Assembly: GCA_022600335.1 (NCBI GenBank)
Contig: JAHZKN010000299.1
Location: 1 to 5,542 of the forward strand
From: Alphaproteobacteria bacterium
GTDB lineage: Bacteria > Pseudomonadota > Alphaproteobacteria > Rhizobiales > Hyphomicrobiaceae
Direction: 5' to 3'
DNA length: 5,542 nucleotides
Shown here: in pieces, positions 1-5,542 of the stretch
How positions within the stretch are numbered: position 1 is the stretch's first letter
Layout of the letters: each line of letters opens with the position of its first letter
Position numbers and translations under genes: made by a program
Notes under the pieces: generated by a model
The model's input: the letters and a program-made list of their open reading frames with translations, nothing else
What the model was told of the DNA's origin: nothing
Databases searched by the model: none

Positions 1-270
1 GTATACAAGCGTGGCATCGTCATTGACTATCCAGCGGATCGGTCGACGCGTTCTGGCTCGTGTATTTTTATTCACATCTGGCAGGGTGCCGGCCACGGCA
101 CGGTCGGATGTATTGCGGCAGAAGAGGCGCGTGTGGCAAGGCTGCAAGATTGGTCAAAATCCGAAACCACGGCCATTGTCATCTGGCCCAAAACTGCAGG
201 CGAACGTTTAGCACCTTGCATTCCGGGGCTGTTGCTAGATGATTTTTTGTCATCGCAAAGTCAAACGTGA
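1..270 (+). CDS. L,D-transpeptidase-like protein, YkuD family (COG3786-like), 3' part only
   Basis: The frame is open from base 1 to a TGA at 268-270, giving 89 C-terminal residues of a protein whose start lies outside the window. Residues 19-37 resemble the catalytic core of YkuD-type L,D-transpeptidases of the COG3786 type: a Gly-Ser-x-Ile-Phe-x-His segment with His25, then a Thr-x-Gly-Cys motif with the presumed nucleophile Cys37, followed by a helix-like stretch. The family cross-links or modifies peptidoglycan in the periplasm through a cysteine acyl-enzyme. The classical Ser/Thr-His-Gly-Cys signature is relaxed here (Thr-Val-Gly-Cys-Ile-Ala), as I recall for this subgroup. A signal peptide cannot be assessed because the N-terminus is missing. 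kdsA begins 30 bases downstream on the same strand, so co-transcription is possible. Family assignment is from motif recognition only; the exact reaction is inferred. Confidence 0.78.
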   Translation, partial: VYKRGIVIDYPADRSTRSGSCIFIHIWQGAGHGTVGCIAAEEARVARLQDWSKSETTAIVIWPKTAGERLAPCIPGLLLDDFLSSQSQT

Positions 271-300
271 TCAAAACCAAATGCTGACCCAGGATTTTTT

Positions 301-1155
301 ATGAGCGAGACCGCGCTAAAGCCAAACCAACGTGTGGCTGTTGGTGATGTCACATTCGCGAATGATGCCAAAATTGCGGTGCTTGCTGGTCCGTGCCAAA
401 TGGAAAGCCGTACCCATGCTTTAGAGATAGCCTCGGCATTGAAAGAGATTTCAACACGGCTTGGATTGGGCTTGGTCTACAAATCGTCGTTTGACAAGGC
501 CAACAGAACATCGCTGTCAGGTAAACGTGGCCTTGGGCTTGCTGCCGCGCTGCCGGTGTTTGCAGAAATCCGTGACACACTTGGTTTGCCTGTTGTGGCC
601 GATGTGCACGAGGCGGCTCAGTGTGCAGCAGTTAGCGATGTTGTTGACGTGCTGCAGATCCCAGCCTTTTTATGCCGGCAAACAGATCTTCTGATCGCGG
701 CTGCCAAAACCGGCAAAGTCATCAAGATCAAAAAAGGTCAGTTTCTGGCCCCTTGGGATATGAAGAACGTCATCGCCAAAGTAACGGGATCCGGTAATGC
801 CAACATTCTGCTGACCGAGCGCGGTGCGTCTTTCGGCTACAATACGCTGGTTAGTGATATGCGCGCTCTGCCAATCCTGGCAGAAACTGGAGCACCGGTG
901 ATTTTTGATGCCACCCACTCTGTGCAACAGCCCGGTGGGCAGGGCACATCCTCTGGCGGAGACCGCCGCTTCGTTCCCGTGTTAGCGCGCGCAGCAGTCG
1001 CCGTGGGTGTTGCGGGCGTGTTTATTGAAACCCATCAAGATCCTGATGCGGCACCTTCTGACGGTCCGAACATGGTGCCGCTCAGAACGTTTGAGGGGCT
1101 GATGCGCGACCTCATGGCCATCGATGATGTTGTGAAGCCGCGTCTTGGCAGCTAG
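301..1155 (+). CDS. kdsA: 3-deoxy-8-phosphooctulonate synthase (KDO-8-P synthase), metal-dependent type
   Basis: This cytosolic enzyme condenses phosphoenolpyruvate with D-arabinose 5-phosphate to KDO 8-phosphate, the committed step toward the KDO of the lipopolysaccharide inner core. The 284-residue product is near the usual length (about 280) and is a complete TIM-barrel synthase. Visible motifs are AGPCQMES (29-36), YKSSFDKANRTS (60-71), DVHE (101-104), PAFLCRQTD (121-129), RGASFGY (174-180), THSVQ (205-209), SSGGDRR (217-223) and ETHQDPDAAPSDGPN (243-257). Cys32, His206, Glu243 and Asp254 match the four metal ligands of the Aquifex enzyme (Cys11, His185, Glu222, Asp233) at a constant offset of 21. 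The E. coli metal-independent enzyme has Asn at the Cys position. The ATG start has an AGGA at 291-294, six bases upstream. The gene ends 21 bases before the convergent SDR gene. The common alphaproteobacterial neighbours pyrG and eno are not adjacent. Confidence 0.97.
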   Translation: MSETALKPNQRVAVGDVTFANDAKIAVLAGPCQMESRTHALEIASALKEISTRLGLGLVYKSSFDKANRTSLSGKRGLGLAAALPVFAEIRDTLGLPVVADVHEAAQCAAVSDVVDVLQIPAFLCRQTDLLIAAAKTGKVIKIKKGQFLAPWDMKNVIAKVTGSGNANILLTERGASFGYNTLVSDMRALPILAETGAPVIFDATHSVQQPGGQGTSSGGDRRFVPVLARAAVAVGVAGVFIETHQDPDAAPSDGPNMVPLRTFEGLMRDLMAIDDVVKPRLGS

Positions 1156-1166
1156 TGGGTTCCCGT

Positions 1167-1185
1167 CCGGGTGCCGCTAACCCGG
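1167..1185. terminator. GC-rich hairpin at the kdsA / SDR convergent junction, possible terminator
   Basis: CCGGGT (1167-1172) and ACCCGG (1180-1185) form a perfect 6-bp stem with a 7-base loop. Three further pairs, CCC (1162-1164) with GGG (1188-1190), extend it across a 2x2 internal loop. It lies between the ends of two converging genes and overlaps the last codons of the minus-strand SDR gene. No T-run follows on either strand, so it is not a typical intrinsic terminator. It may act as a 3'-end-stabilising or bidirectional weak termination structure, or be chance in GC-rich DNA. Confidence 0.3.
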
Positions 1186-1944
1186 TGGGGTTAGAAATGT
1201 ACGCACAAACCAGAAGAACACGCGGTTCGGCGTAAACCGGGCAAGCTTCATCAACGCATTCGTTTGCCATGGGAATGCGATTTCATACTTGCCCTTTTTT
1301 AAGCCAGAGATCATGCGGTCTGCGGCCTCATCAGAGGTGATCAAAAACGGCATGGGAAACTTATTGATCTTGGTCATCGGTGTGTCGACAAAACCAGGGT
1401 TGATCACACTGATGGTGAGTCCCATGCGATCCAGGTCATGTTTTAGAGATTCCGCTAGCGCAATGACGGCGGCTTTGGTCGGCGCATAGGCAACCCCTTT
1501 GGGCAGGCCACGGTAGGCAGCAACTGAAGATACCAGCGCCAGGTGACCTTTGCCGCGCGCAATCATCGGAGCAAGGATCGCATCTAAACTGTGCACGACA
1601 CCATTGTAGTTGACGTCCATGGATCGAATGGTCCGTTCGGCTTCAAAGCCGCGTGCGCCCAAAGGTTGCCAAACACCGGCATTGAGAATGGCAAGATCAA
1701 TCTCTCCGACGGTGCTTCGAATATGGGCAGCTGCAGTGCGTACGGCTTTAAGGTCCGTCACATCGACAGGTACCGGCACAATTGAGGCATGCAATTTGGC
1801 GAGGTCGGCAAGTTTGTCGGCAGAGCGCGCCGACGCCACCACCGTGGCACCCTGCTGCGCCAACTTCACAGCAAGATCGCGGCCTATGCCGGTGCTGGCA
1901 CCCGTAACCCATATGACTTTCCACGGTGTCGTCTTGGCTGACAA
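1177..1944 (-). CDS. SDR family NAD(P)-dependent oxidoreductase
   Basis: This is a classical short-chain dehydrogenase/reductase of 255 residues with a Rossmann fold. In the numbering from the chosen start it shows the cofactor motif TGASTGIG (14-21), Asp61 in DVT, NAG (88-90), Asn112, and the catalytic Ser140, Tyr153 and Lys157 (YAPTK). A PGFVDTP segment (183-189) follows the active site. Arg40 at the end of the second strand favours NADP(H), which is an inference. Substrate is unknown. The C-terminus is aromatic and basic (around 243-252). An upstream TTG at 1965 would give 262 residues, but the TTG at 1942-1944 is preferred because a perfect AGGAGG (minus strand, 1956 to 1951) sits six bases before it; the longer form would translate through that site. 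The gene is convergent with kdsA, divergent from tkt, and apparently monocistronic within the window. Confidence 0.92.
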   Translation of the reverse strand: MSAKTTPWKVIWVTGASTGIGRDLAVKLAQQGATVVASARSADKLADLAKLHASIVPVPVDVTDLKAVRTAAAHIRSTVGEIDLAILNAGVWQPLGARGFEAERTIRSMDVNYNGVVHSLDAILAPMIARGKGHLALVSSVAAYRGLPKGVAYAPTKAAVIALAESLKHDLDRMGLTISVINPGFVDTPMTKINKFPMPFLITSDEAADRMISGLKKGKYEIAFPWQTNALMKLARFTPNRVFFWFVRTFLTPPG

Positions 1945-1950
1945 ATGCAG

Positions 1951-1956
1951 TCCTCC
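1951..1956 (-). promoter_or_regulatory. Shine-Dalgarno AGGAGG that sets the SDR start
   Basis: The plus strand reads TCCTCC here, so the minus strand carries a full AGGAGG. It ends six bases before the TTG at 1944-1942, which is ideal spacing. The alternative TTG at 1965-1963 lies upstream of this site, and I see no equally good ribosome binding site for it. This is the main reason for shortening the SDR by seven residues. Confidence 0.75.
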
Positions 1957-1982
1957 TGTCGCCAATGCTCGGTTGGTCCCTC

Positions 1983-2058
1983 AGCGTGGCCCACGTTTTG
2001 GCCGCGAAGCGCAAGGCTGGGGCCGGCCAGGTCCTATCAAGCGTGGTTTTGGCCGCGA
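1983..2058. repeat. Imperfect direct repeat pair, copies 1983-2007 and 2040-2058
   Basis: Both copies share AGCGTG followed by GTTTTGGCCGCGA; the first copy has six extra bases (GCCCAC, 1989-1994) between the two blocks. The 13-base blocks lie at 1995-2007 and 2046-2058, 51 bases apart. The insertion in copy one creates a small inverted repeat, CGTGG-C-CCACG (1985-1995). This could be a local duplication or paired protein-binding sites; function is unknown. Confidence 0.55.
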
Positions 2059-2230
2059 GGCAATTGGGCAAATGTCGGCATCGTTAGCAAATCGATCTCG
2101 TGGCGCTGTCGGTGGCGGGTAGGAGGCCCCAACACGCGCCGAATTAAGAGTTCGTCGCCGGAAAAGACTATCGATCCCCAGATTTTCGGATTTCCACGCC
2201 CTTGCGGCTTTTGAAGGCATAGACGGCGGC

Positions 2231-2281
2231 GGTATCGACCGCTAAACCTCGCCAGCACACGCCCCATTCGGCATCGACCGG
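2231..2281. repeat. Short direct repeat pair upstream of tkt, copies 2231-2242 and 2270-2281
   Basis: GGTATCGACCGC and GGCATCGACCGG match at 10 of 12 positions and lie 39 bases apart, start to start. The second copy ends 22 bases before the tkt ATG. The first overlaps a hairpin with stem GCGGT/ACCGC. Position in the tkt leader would suit a regulatory role, but the repeats are short and could be chance. Confidence 0.35.
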
Positions 2282-2303
2282 CAAGGACAAAGGGACACCA
2301 CAT

Positions 2304-4322
2304 ATGGCTGGAGTAGCAGTCGAAGACCAGGCCACGCGTGCTGATTATCGCACGATGGCCAACGCCATTCGCGCGTTGTCGATGGATGCAGTCGAGGCGG
2401 CCAAATCTGGCCACCCTGGAATGCCGATGGGCATGGCGGACGTAGCCACTGTGTTGTTTGCAGAAGGACTGCGCTTTCACGCAGAAGATCCAGGCTGGCC
2501 AGATCGAGATCGGTTTGTTTTGTCGGCCGGTCATGGATCCATGCTGCTCTATTCTTTGCTCTATCTCACCGGCTATCCCGGTATGGACATCGAACAATTG
2601 CGCAACTTCCGTCAGTTGGGATTTAAGACAGCAGGGCATCCTGAATTTGGGCATGCACCCGGCATTGAGACAACGACCGGTCCTCTCGGCCAAGGCATCG
2701 CGAATGTGGTCGGTATGGCCCTATCTGAGCGATTGCTGAACGCGCGTGTTGGTGATGATCTTGTCAATCACCACACATTCTGCATTGCAGGTGACGGCTG
2801 TCTTATGGAAGGCATCAGTCATGAAGCGATTTCGCTTGCAGGACATCTTAAGCTTGGCAAGTTGATTGTGCTCTTTGATGACAATTCGATCTCGATTGAT
2901 GGTGCAACCGATCTCTCCGTGTCCGATGATCAATTGGCACGCTTTGCAGCATCTGGTTGGAATACGACGCGCATTGATGGGCACAACACAGATGAGATTT
3001 CTAAAGCCATCAAAAAAGCCAAGGCAGATCCCAGTCGACCTTGGTTGATTGCGTGCAAAACGGTGATTGGATATGGCGCCCCCAGCAAAGCCGGAACAGC
3101 GGCCACGCACGGTGCGCCTCTTGGCAAAGACGAGATTGCGGGTGCACGTGAAAAGTTGGATTGGCCGCATCCCCCGTTTGAAATTCCAGGCCCAATTCTC
3201 GATGCATGGCGGGCGCTGGGTACGCGCAACGCAAAGGCTTACAGCGCCTGGAATGAGGCACATAAGTCGGTTGATGCGGAAACCAAGGCCGCCCTGGTAA
3301 CACCCGCAGCCATCAGCCGCGTTGAAGCAATCAATGCAGCCATTGCTGCTGCAAAAGCACAATTTGCTGACGACAGCGCCAGTCGCGCCACCCGCATTTG
3401 GTCGCAATTGACACTCGATCATTTGGTGCCAGCGGTGCCAGAGTTGATCGGTGGGTCGGCGGATCTCACCGGCTCCAACGGAACGCTGACCAAAGAACAT
3501 CACACAATTGTCAAGCCAGGTTCGTTTGCCGGCAACTACATCCACTACGGTGTCCGCGAGCATGGAATGGCGGCGGCGATGAACGGCATGGCCTTGCATG
3601 GCGGCATCATTCCGTATGGGGCAACGTTCCTGGTGTTCACCGACTATTGCCGACCATCGATCCGCCTCTCTGCGCTGATGCAGCAGCGTGTGATTTACGT
3701 CATGACGCATGACTCGATTGGTCTCGGTGAAGATGGCCCAACCCATCAACCGGTTGAGCATCTCTCAGCCTTGCGCGCGATGCCCAACGTTTTGGTTCTG
3801 CGTCCGGGTGATGCCATCGAGACGGCGGAGTGTTGGCAGATCGCTTTGGAACATGAAGACCGTCCATCCATTCTTGTGCTTACCCGGCAAGCCGTGCCGA
3901 CCATGCTGCGCGATGGAAATTTGGATGAGAATTTGTCGGCCAAAGGCGCCTACGTCGTTGATGATGCGGGTGGCAATCGGGACGTCACGCTTCTGGCAAC
4001 GGGGTCTGAAGTCGGCTTGGCGGCGACAGCCGCTTCGATGCTGGCAGCAGATGGCGTCAAGGCAGCGATTGTCTCGATGCCATCGTTCGAATTGTTCCGG
4101 CAGCAATCCGAGAGCTACAAAAAGCAAGTTTTGGGCAGTGCACCGCGCATCGCAATTGAAGCAGCCGTTGATCAAAGCTGGCATGAATGGTTGCGCCCAA
4201 CGGACACGTTCATTGGCATGAGCAGCTTCGGTGCGTCGGCACCGGCAGGAAAATTATTTGAACATTTTGGCATCACAGCTGCCGCCATTGTCGATGCGGT
4301 TCAGGCCAGCCTGGACGACTAA
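2304..4322 (+). CDS. tkt: Transketolase
   Basis: This cytosolic thiamine-diphosphate enzyme moves two-carbon ketol units between sugar phosphates in the non-oxidative pentose phosphate pathway. The 672-residue product matches the usual bacterial length (E. coli TktA 663). The N-terminal PP domain shows SGHPGMPMG (35-43) with His37, AGHGSML (75-81) with His77, GPLGQG (126-131) and the diphosphate/metal motif GDG (163-165) through Asn194. His270 (THGAPLG) follows. The middle Pyr domain has GGSADLTGSN (383-392), the catalytic Glu419 in REHGM, and HDSIGLGEDGPTHQP (469-483) with His469, Asp477 and His481, then Arg528. These align with E. coli His461, Asp469, His473, Glu411 and Arg520 at a constant offset of eight, so all key residues are present. 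The C-terminal domain includes LLATGSEV (563-570). The start ATG has AAAGGGA at 2289-2295, eight bases upstream. pgk follows after 90 bases, with no gap gene between. Confidence 0.98.
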   Translation: MAGVAVEDQATRADYRTMANAIRALSMDAVEAAKSGHPGMPMGMADVATVLFAEGLRFHAEDPGWPDRDRFVLSAGHGSMLLYSLLYLTGYPGMDIEQLRNFRQLGFKTAGHPEFGHAPGIETTTGPLGQGIANVVGMALSERLLNARVGDDLVNHHTFCIAGDGCLMEGISHEAISLAGHLKLGKLIVLFDDNSISIDGATDLSVSDDQLARFAASGWNTTRIDGHNTDEISKAIKKAKADPSRPWLIACKTVIGYGAPSKAGTAATHGAPLGKDEIAGAREKLDWPHPPFEIPGPILDAWRALGTRNAKAYSAWNEAHKSVDAETKAALVTPAAISRVEAINAAIAAAKAQFADDSASRATRIWSQLTLDHLVPAVPELIGGSADLTGSNGTLTKEHHTIVKPGSFAGNYIHYGVREHGMAAAMNGMALHGGIIPYGATFLVFTDYCRPSIRLSALMQQRVIYVMTHDSIGLGEDGPTHQPVEHLSALRAMPNVLVLRPGDAIETAECWQIALEHEDRPSILVLTRQAVPTMLRDGNLDENLSAKGAYVVDDAGGNRDVTLLATGSEVGLAATAASMLAADGVKAAIVSMPSFELFRQQSESYKKQVLGSAPRIAIEAAVDQSWHEWLRPTDTFIGMSSFGASAPAGKLFEHFGITAAAIVDAVQASLDD

Positions 4323-4412
4323 CGACGACCCTTTTTTGTTTCGCGTGCAGGGGGCGTTGATGTGCTGGACCCACGATGCCTCTGCCAAAGTTGGAAGTGA
4401 GCTTTAGCCCGA

Positions 4413-5542
4413 ATGGATTTCTCAAAATTGAAGCCGGTCAGCGGTGCCGATGTTGCAGGCAAACGCGTGCTTGTCCGGGTTGATATCAACGTGCCGTTTA
4501 AGGATGGCGTGATCAGTGACGACACGCGCATTCGCGCCATCGTCCCCACTGTTCAAGATGTTCTTGCACGGGGTGGAAAGCCAATTTTGATGGCGCATAT
4601 GGGTCGGCCGAAAGGTCAGCGTGTGCCGGCACTTTCTCTTTCTGCCCTGCAGGCACCCCTTGAAGCGGCCATCGGTGCGCCTGTAGTTTTTGCCGCCAAT
4701 GACGGCAACAAAGACGCCAAAACTCATGCTCAGGAGCTCGCGGCAGGACAGGTGCTTTTGCTTGAGAATCTCCGCTTTCATCCGGGAGAGGAAGCCAACA
4801 CGCCGGAATTTTCACGCGAGCTTGCAGAGTTAGGCGACATGTATGTGAACGACGCATTTTCTGCTGCGCACCGCGCTCATGCGTCCACCGAGGGCATTAC
4901 GCATCACCTGCCGTCGTTCGCCGGCCCATCGATGATGGCTGAAATAGACGCGCTACGACGGGTGTTGGACCAACCAGAGGCACCGACAGTGGCCGTGGTT
5001 GGCGGTGCCAAGGTGTCAACTAAGATTCCTGTCCTGACCAACCTGATGCCGAGCGTGGATAAGCTGATCGTCGGCGGCGGCATGGCCAATACGTTTTTGC
5101 AATCGATGGGCGTGATGACCGGGCAATCCTTGGCAGAACCCGAATTCCACTACAAAGCACGCGAGATTATGGCTGAGGCAAAGGTCAACAATTGCGAAAT
5201 TGTCCTTCCCATCGATGCTGTGATTGCGCGCGAATTTGCAGCCGGTGCAGCCTCCGAAGTTGTGCCCATCCATAAAGTCCCGATTGACGGAATGATTTTG
5301 GACATCGGCCCACAGTCGGTCGCCAAAATGACGGGTGTGCTAGAAAATTGCCGCACACTGTTATGGAACGGCCCGATGGGCGCCTTTGAAATTGCGCCGT
5401 TTGGAGAAGGCACGTTTGCGCTAGCGCGCGCGGCAGCAGAATTGACCAAGGCTGGAAAGCTTGTCTCTGTGGCCGGTGGTGGAGATACCGCCGCGGCGCT
5501 TCACGCAGCTAGCGTTGTTGACGACTTTACGTATTTGTCGAC
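4413..5542 (+). CDS. pgk: Phosphoglycerate kinase, 3' end cut by window
   Basis: This cytosolic enzyme interconverts 1,3-bisphosphoglycerate plus ADP with 3-phosphoglycerate plus ATP. There are 376 complete codons, then the window ends; bacterial PGKs run to about 395-400 residues, so roughly 20-25 are missing. The N-domain has VRVDINVP (21-28) with Asp24 and Asn26, DTRI (37-40) with Arg39, AHMGRPKG (61-68), LENLRFHPGEE (117-127) with Arg121, and VNDAFSAAHRAHAS (145-158) with Arg154. The nucleotide domain has GGAKVSTK (197-204), GGGMANTF (221-228), DIGPQS (297-302), NGPMGAFE (319-326) and GGGDT (355-359). Codon and residue patterns are intact with no frameshift. The frame is closed by a TGA at 4398-4400, so ATG 4413 is the only plausible start. 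The nearest purine-rich site, GGAAG (4393-4397), is 15 bases away, which is long. Co-transcription with tkt is likely. Confidence 0.97.
   Translation, partial: MDFSKLKPVSGADVAGKRVLVRVDINVPFKDGVISDDTRIRAIVPTVQDVLARGGKPILMAHMGRPKGQRVPALSLSALQAPLEAAIGAPVVFAANDGNKDAKTHAQELAAGQVLLLENLRFHPGEEANTPEFSRELAELGDMYVNDAFSAAHRAHASTEGITHHLPSFAGPSMMAEIDALRRVLDQPEAPTVAVVGGAKVSTKIPVLTNLMPSVDKLIVGGGMANTFLQSMGVMTGQSLAEPEFHYKAREIMAEAKVNNCEIVLPIDAVIAREFAAGAASEVVPIHKVPIDGMILDIGPQSVAKMTGVLENCRTLLWNGPMGAFEIAPFGEGTFALARAAAELTKAGKLVSVAGGGDTAAALHAASVVDDFTYLS

Larger units (their letters stand above)
1945..2303. other. Divergent intergenic spacer between the SDR gene and tkt
   Basis: These 359 bases separate the divergent 5' ends of the SDR and tkt genes and should contain promoters for both. 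Open frames cross it on both strands, but their translations are rich in Arg, Pro, Ser and Trp, show no recognisable domain and lack ribosome binding sites, so I call no gene. It holds an imperfect direct repeat (1983-2007 and 2040-2058), a second repeat pair near tkt (2231-2242 and 2270-2281), and a 5-bp stem hairpin (GCGGT 2229-2233, ACCGC 2238-2242). No clear -35/-10 pair stands out; TTGAAG (2211-2216) with TATCGA (2233-2238) at 16-base spacing is the least poor plus-strand candidate. I do not recognise a 6S RNA or riboswitch. Confidence 0.6.

Noticed and set aside
247..275. TTGTCA followed at 17 bases by ATCAAA as a kdsA promoter.
   Set aside because: The -10 match is poor, and the placement at the end of the upstream gene gives no extra support.
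2121..2126. AGGAGG on the plus strand in the spacer, suggesting a small gene start.
   Set aside because: No ATG, GTG or TTG follows at a workable distance, so it cannot be tied to a coding frame.
1945..2220. Open frames on both strands of the SDR-tkt spacer (about 80-90 residues each).
   Set aside because: Compositions are dominated by Arg, Pro, Ser and Trp with no domain, and there is no ribosome binding site at their starts. They look like open frames in GC-rich non-coding DNA.
2168..2303. Minus-strand open stretch upstream of tkt whose translation looks protein-like (contains AVDTAAVYAFKSRKG).
   Set aside because: It has no suitable start codon or ribosome binding site, ends at a TAG at 2170-2168, and would run antisense out of the tkt 5' end. 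No family was recognised, so it is probably a chance frame or at most an unrecognisable remnant.
1945..2303. Possible 6S RNA gene, because ssrS can occur near tkt in some alphaproteobacteria.
   Set aside because: I could not find a long imperfect self-complementary rod with a central bubble, and the usual zapA and ygfA neighbours are absent.
2721..3761. Long (346-residue) minus-strand open frame inside tkt.
   Set aside because: It is fully antisense to a transketolase with every catalytic residue intact, and its translation is rich in Cys and Arg with no recognisable domain; it is a shadow of the real gene.
5537..5542. The window ends exactly in GTCGAC (a SalI site), which could suggest a cloned-fragment boundary.
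   Set aside because: The bases continue the pgk frame with Ser-Thr as expected for the conserved C-terminal segment, so they are native coding sequence; a six-base match at an edge is weak evidence.

Overview
The window looks like ordinary chromosomal housekeeping DNA from a Gram-negative bacterium, most likely an alphaproteobacterium. It has a KDO (lipopolysaccharide core sugar) synthesis gene and a peptidoglycan L,D-transpeptidase-like gene. The transketolase and phosphoglycerate kinase are bacterial-type, and the adjacent tkt/pgk arrangement resembles the alphaproteobacterial tkt-gap-pgk cluster. By eye the GC content is moderate (mid-50s percent, not computed) and similar in all genes. 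I see no transposase, integrase, tRNA, CRISPR array or other sign of an accessory island. A genus cannot be named from this sequence.

Layout: (1) 1-270, plus strand, is the 3' end of a YkuD-like L,D-transpeptidase gene cut by the window start. (2) 301-1155, plus strand, is kdsA (KDO-8-phosphate synthase), 30 bases downstream and possibly co-transcribed. (3) 1177-1944, minus strand, is a short-chain dehydrogenase/reductase convergent with kdsA; a GC-rich hairpin lies at the junction. (4) 1945-2303 is a 359-base spacer between divergent genes, without a credible gene but with two pairs of short repeats. (5) 2304-4322, plus strand, is tkt (transketolase). (6) 4413-5542, plus strand, is pgk (phosphoglycerate kinase), cut by the window end about 20-25 residues before its expected C-terminus.

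The genes form two functional groups. The left pair serves the cell envelope: peptidoglycan cross-linking or modification, and the committed step of KDO synthesis. The right pair serves central carbon metabolism: the non-oxidative pentose phosphate pathway and lower glycolysis or gluconeogenesis. The SDR between them has no assignable substrate. The main points of interest are gene-order departures: no gap between tkt and pgk, and kdsA without its common neighbours pyrG and eno. KdsA also carries all four ligands of the metal-dependent class, and the SDR start is best placed at an internal TTG. I found no evidence for a new biological system here.
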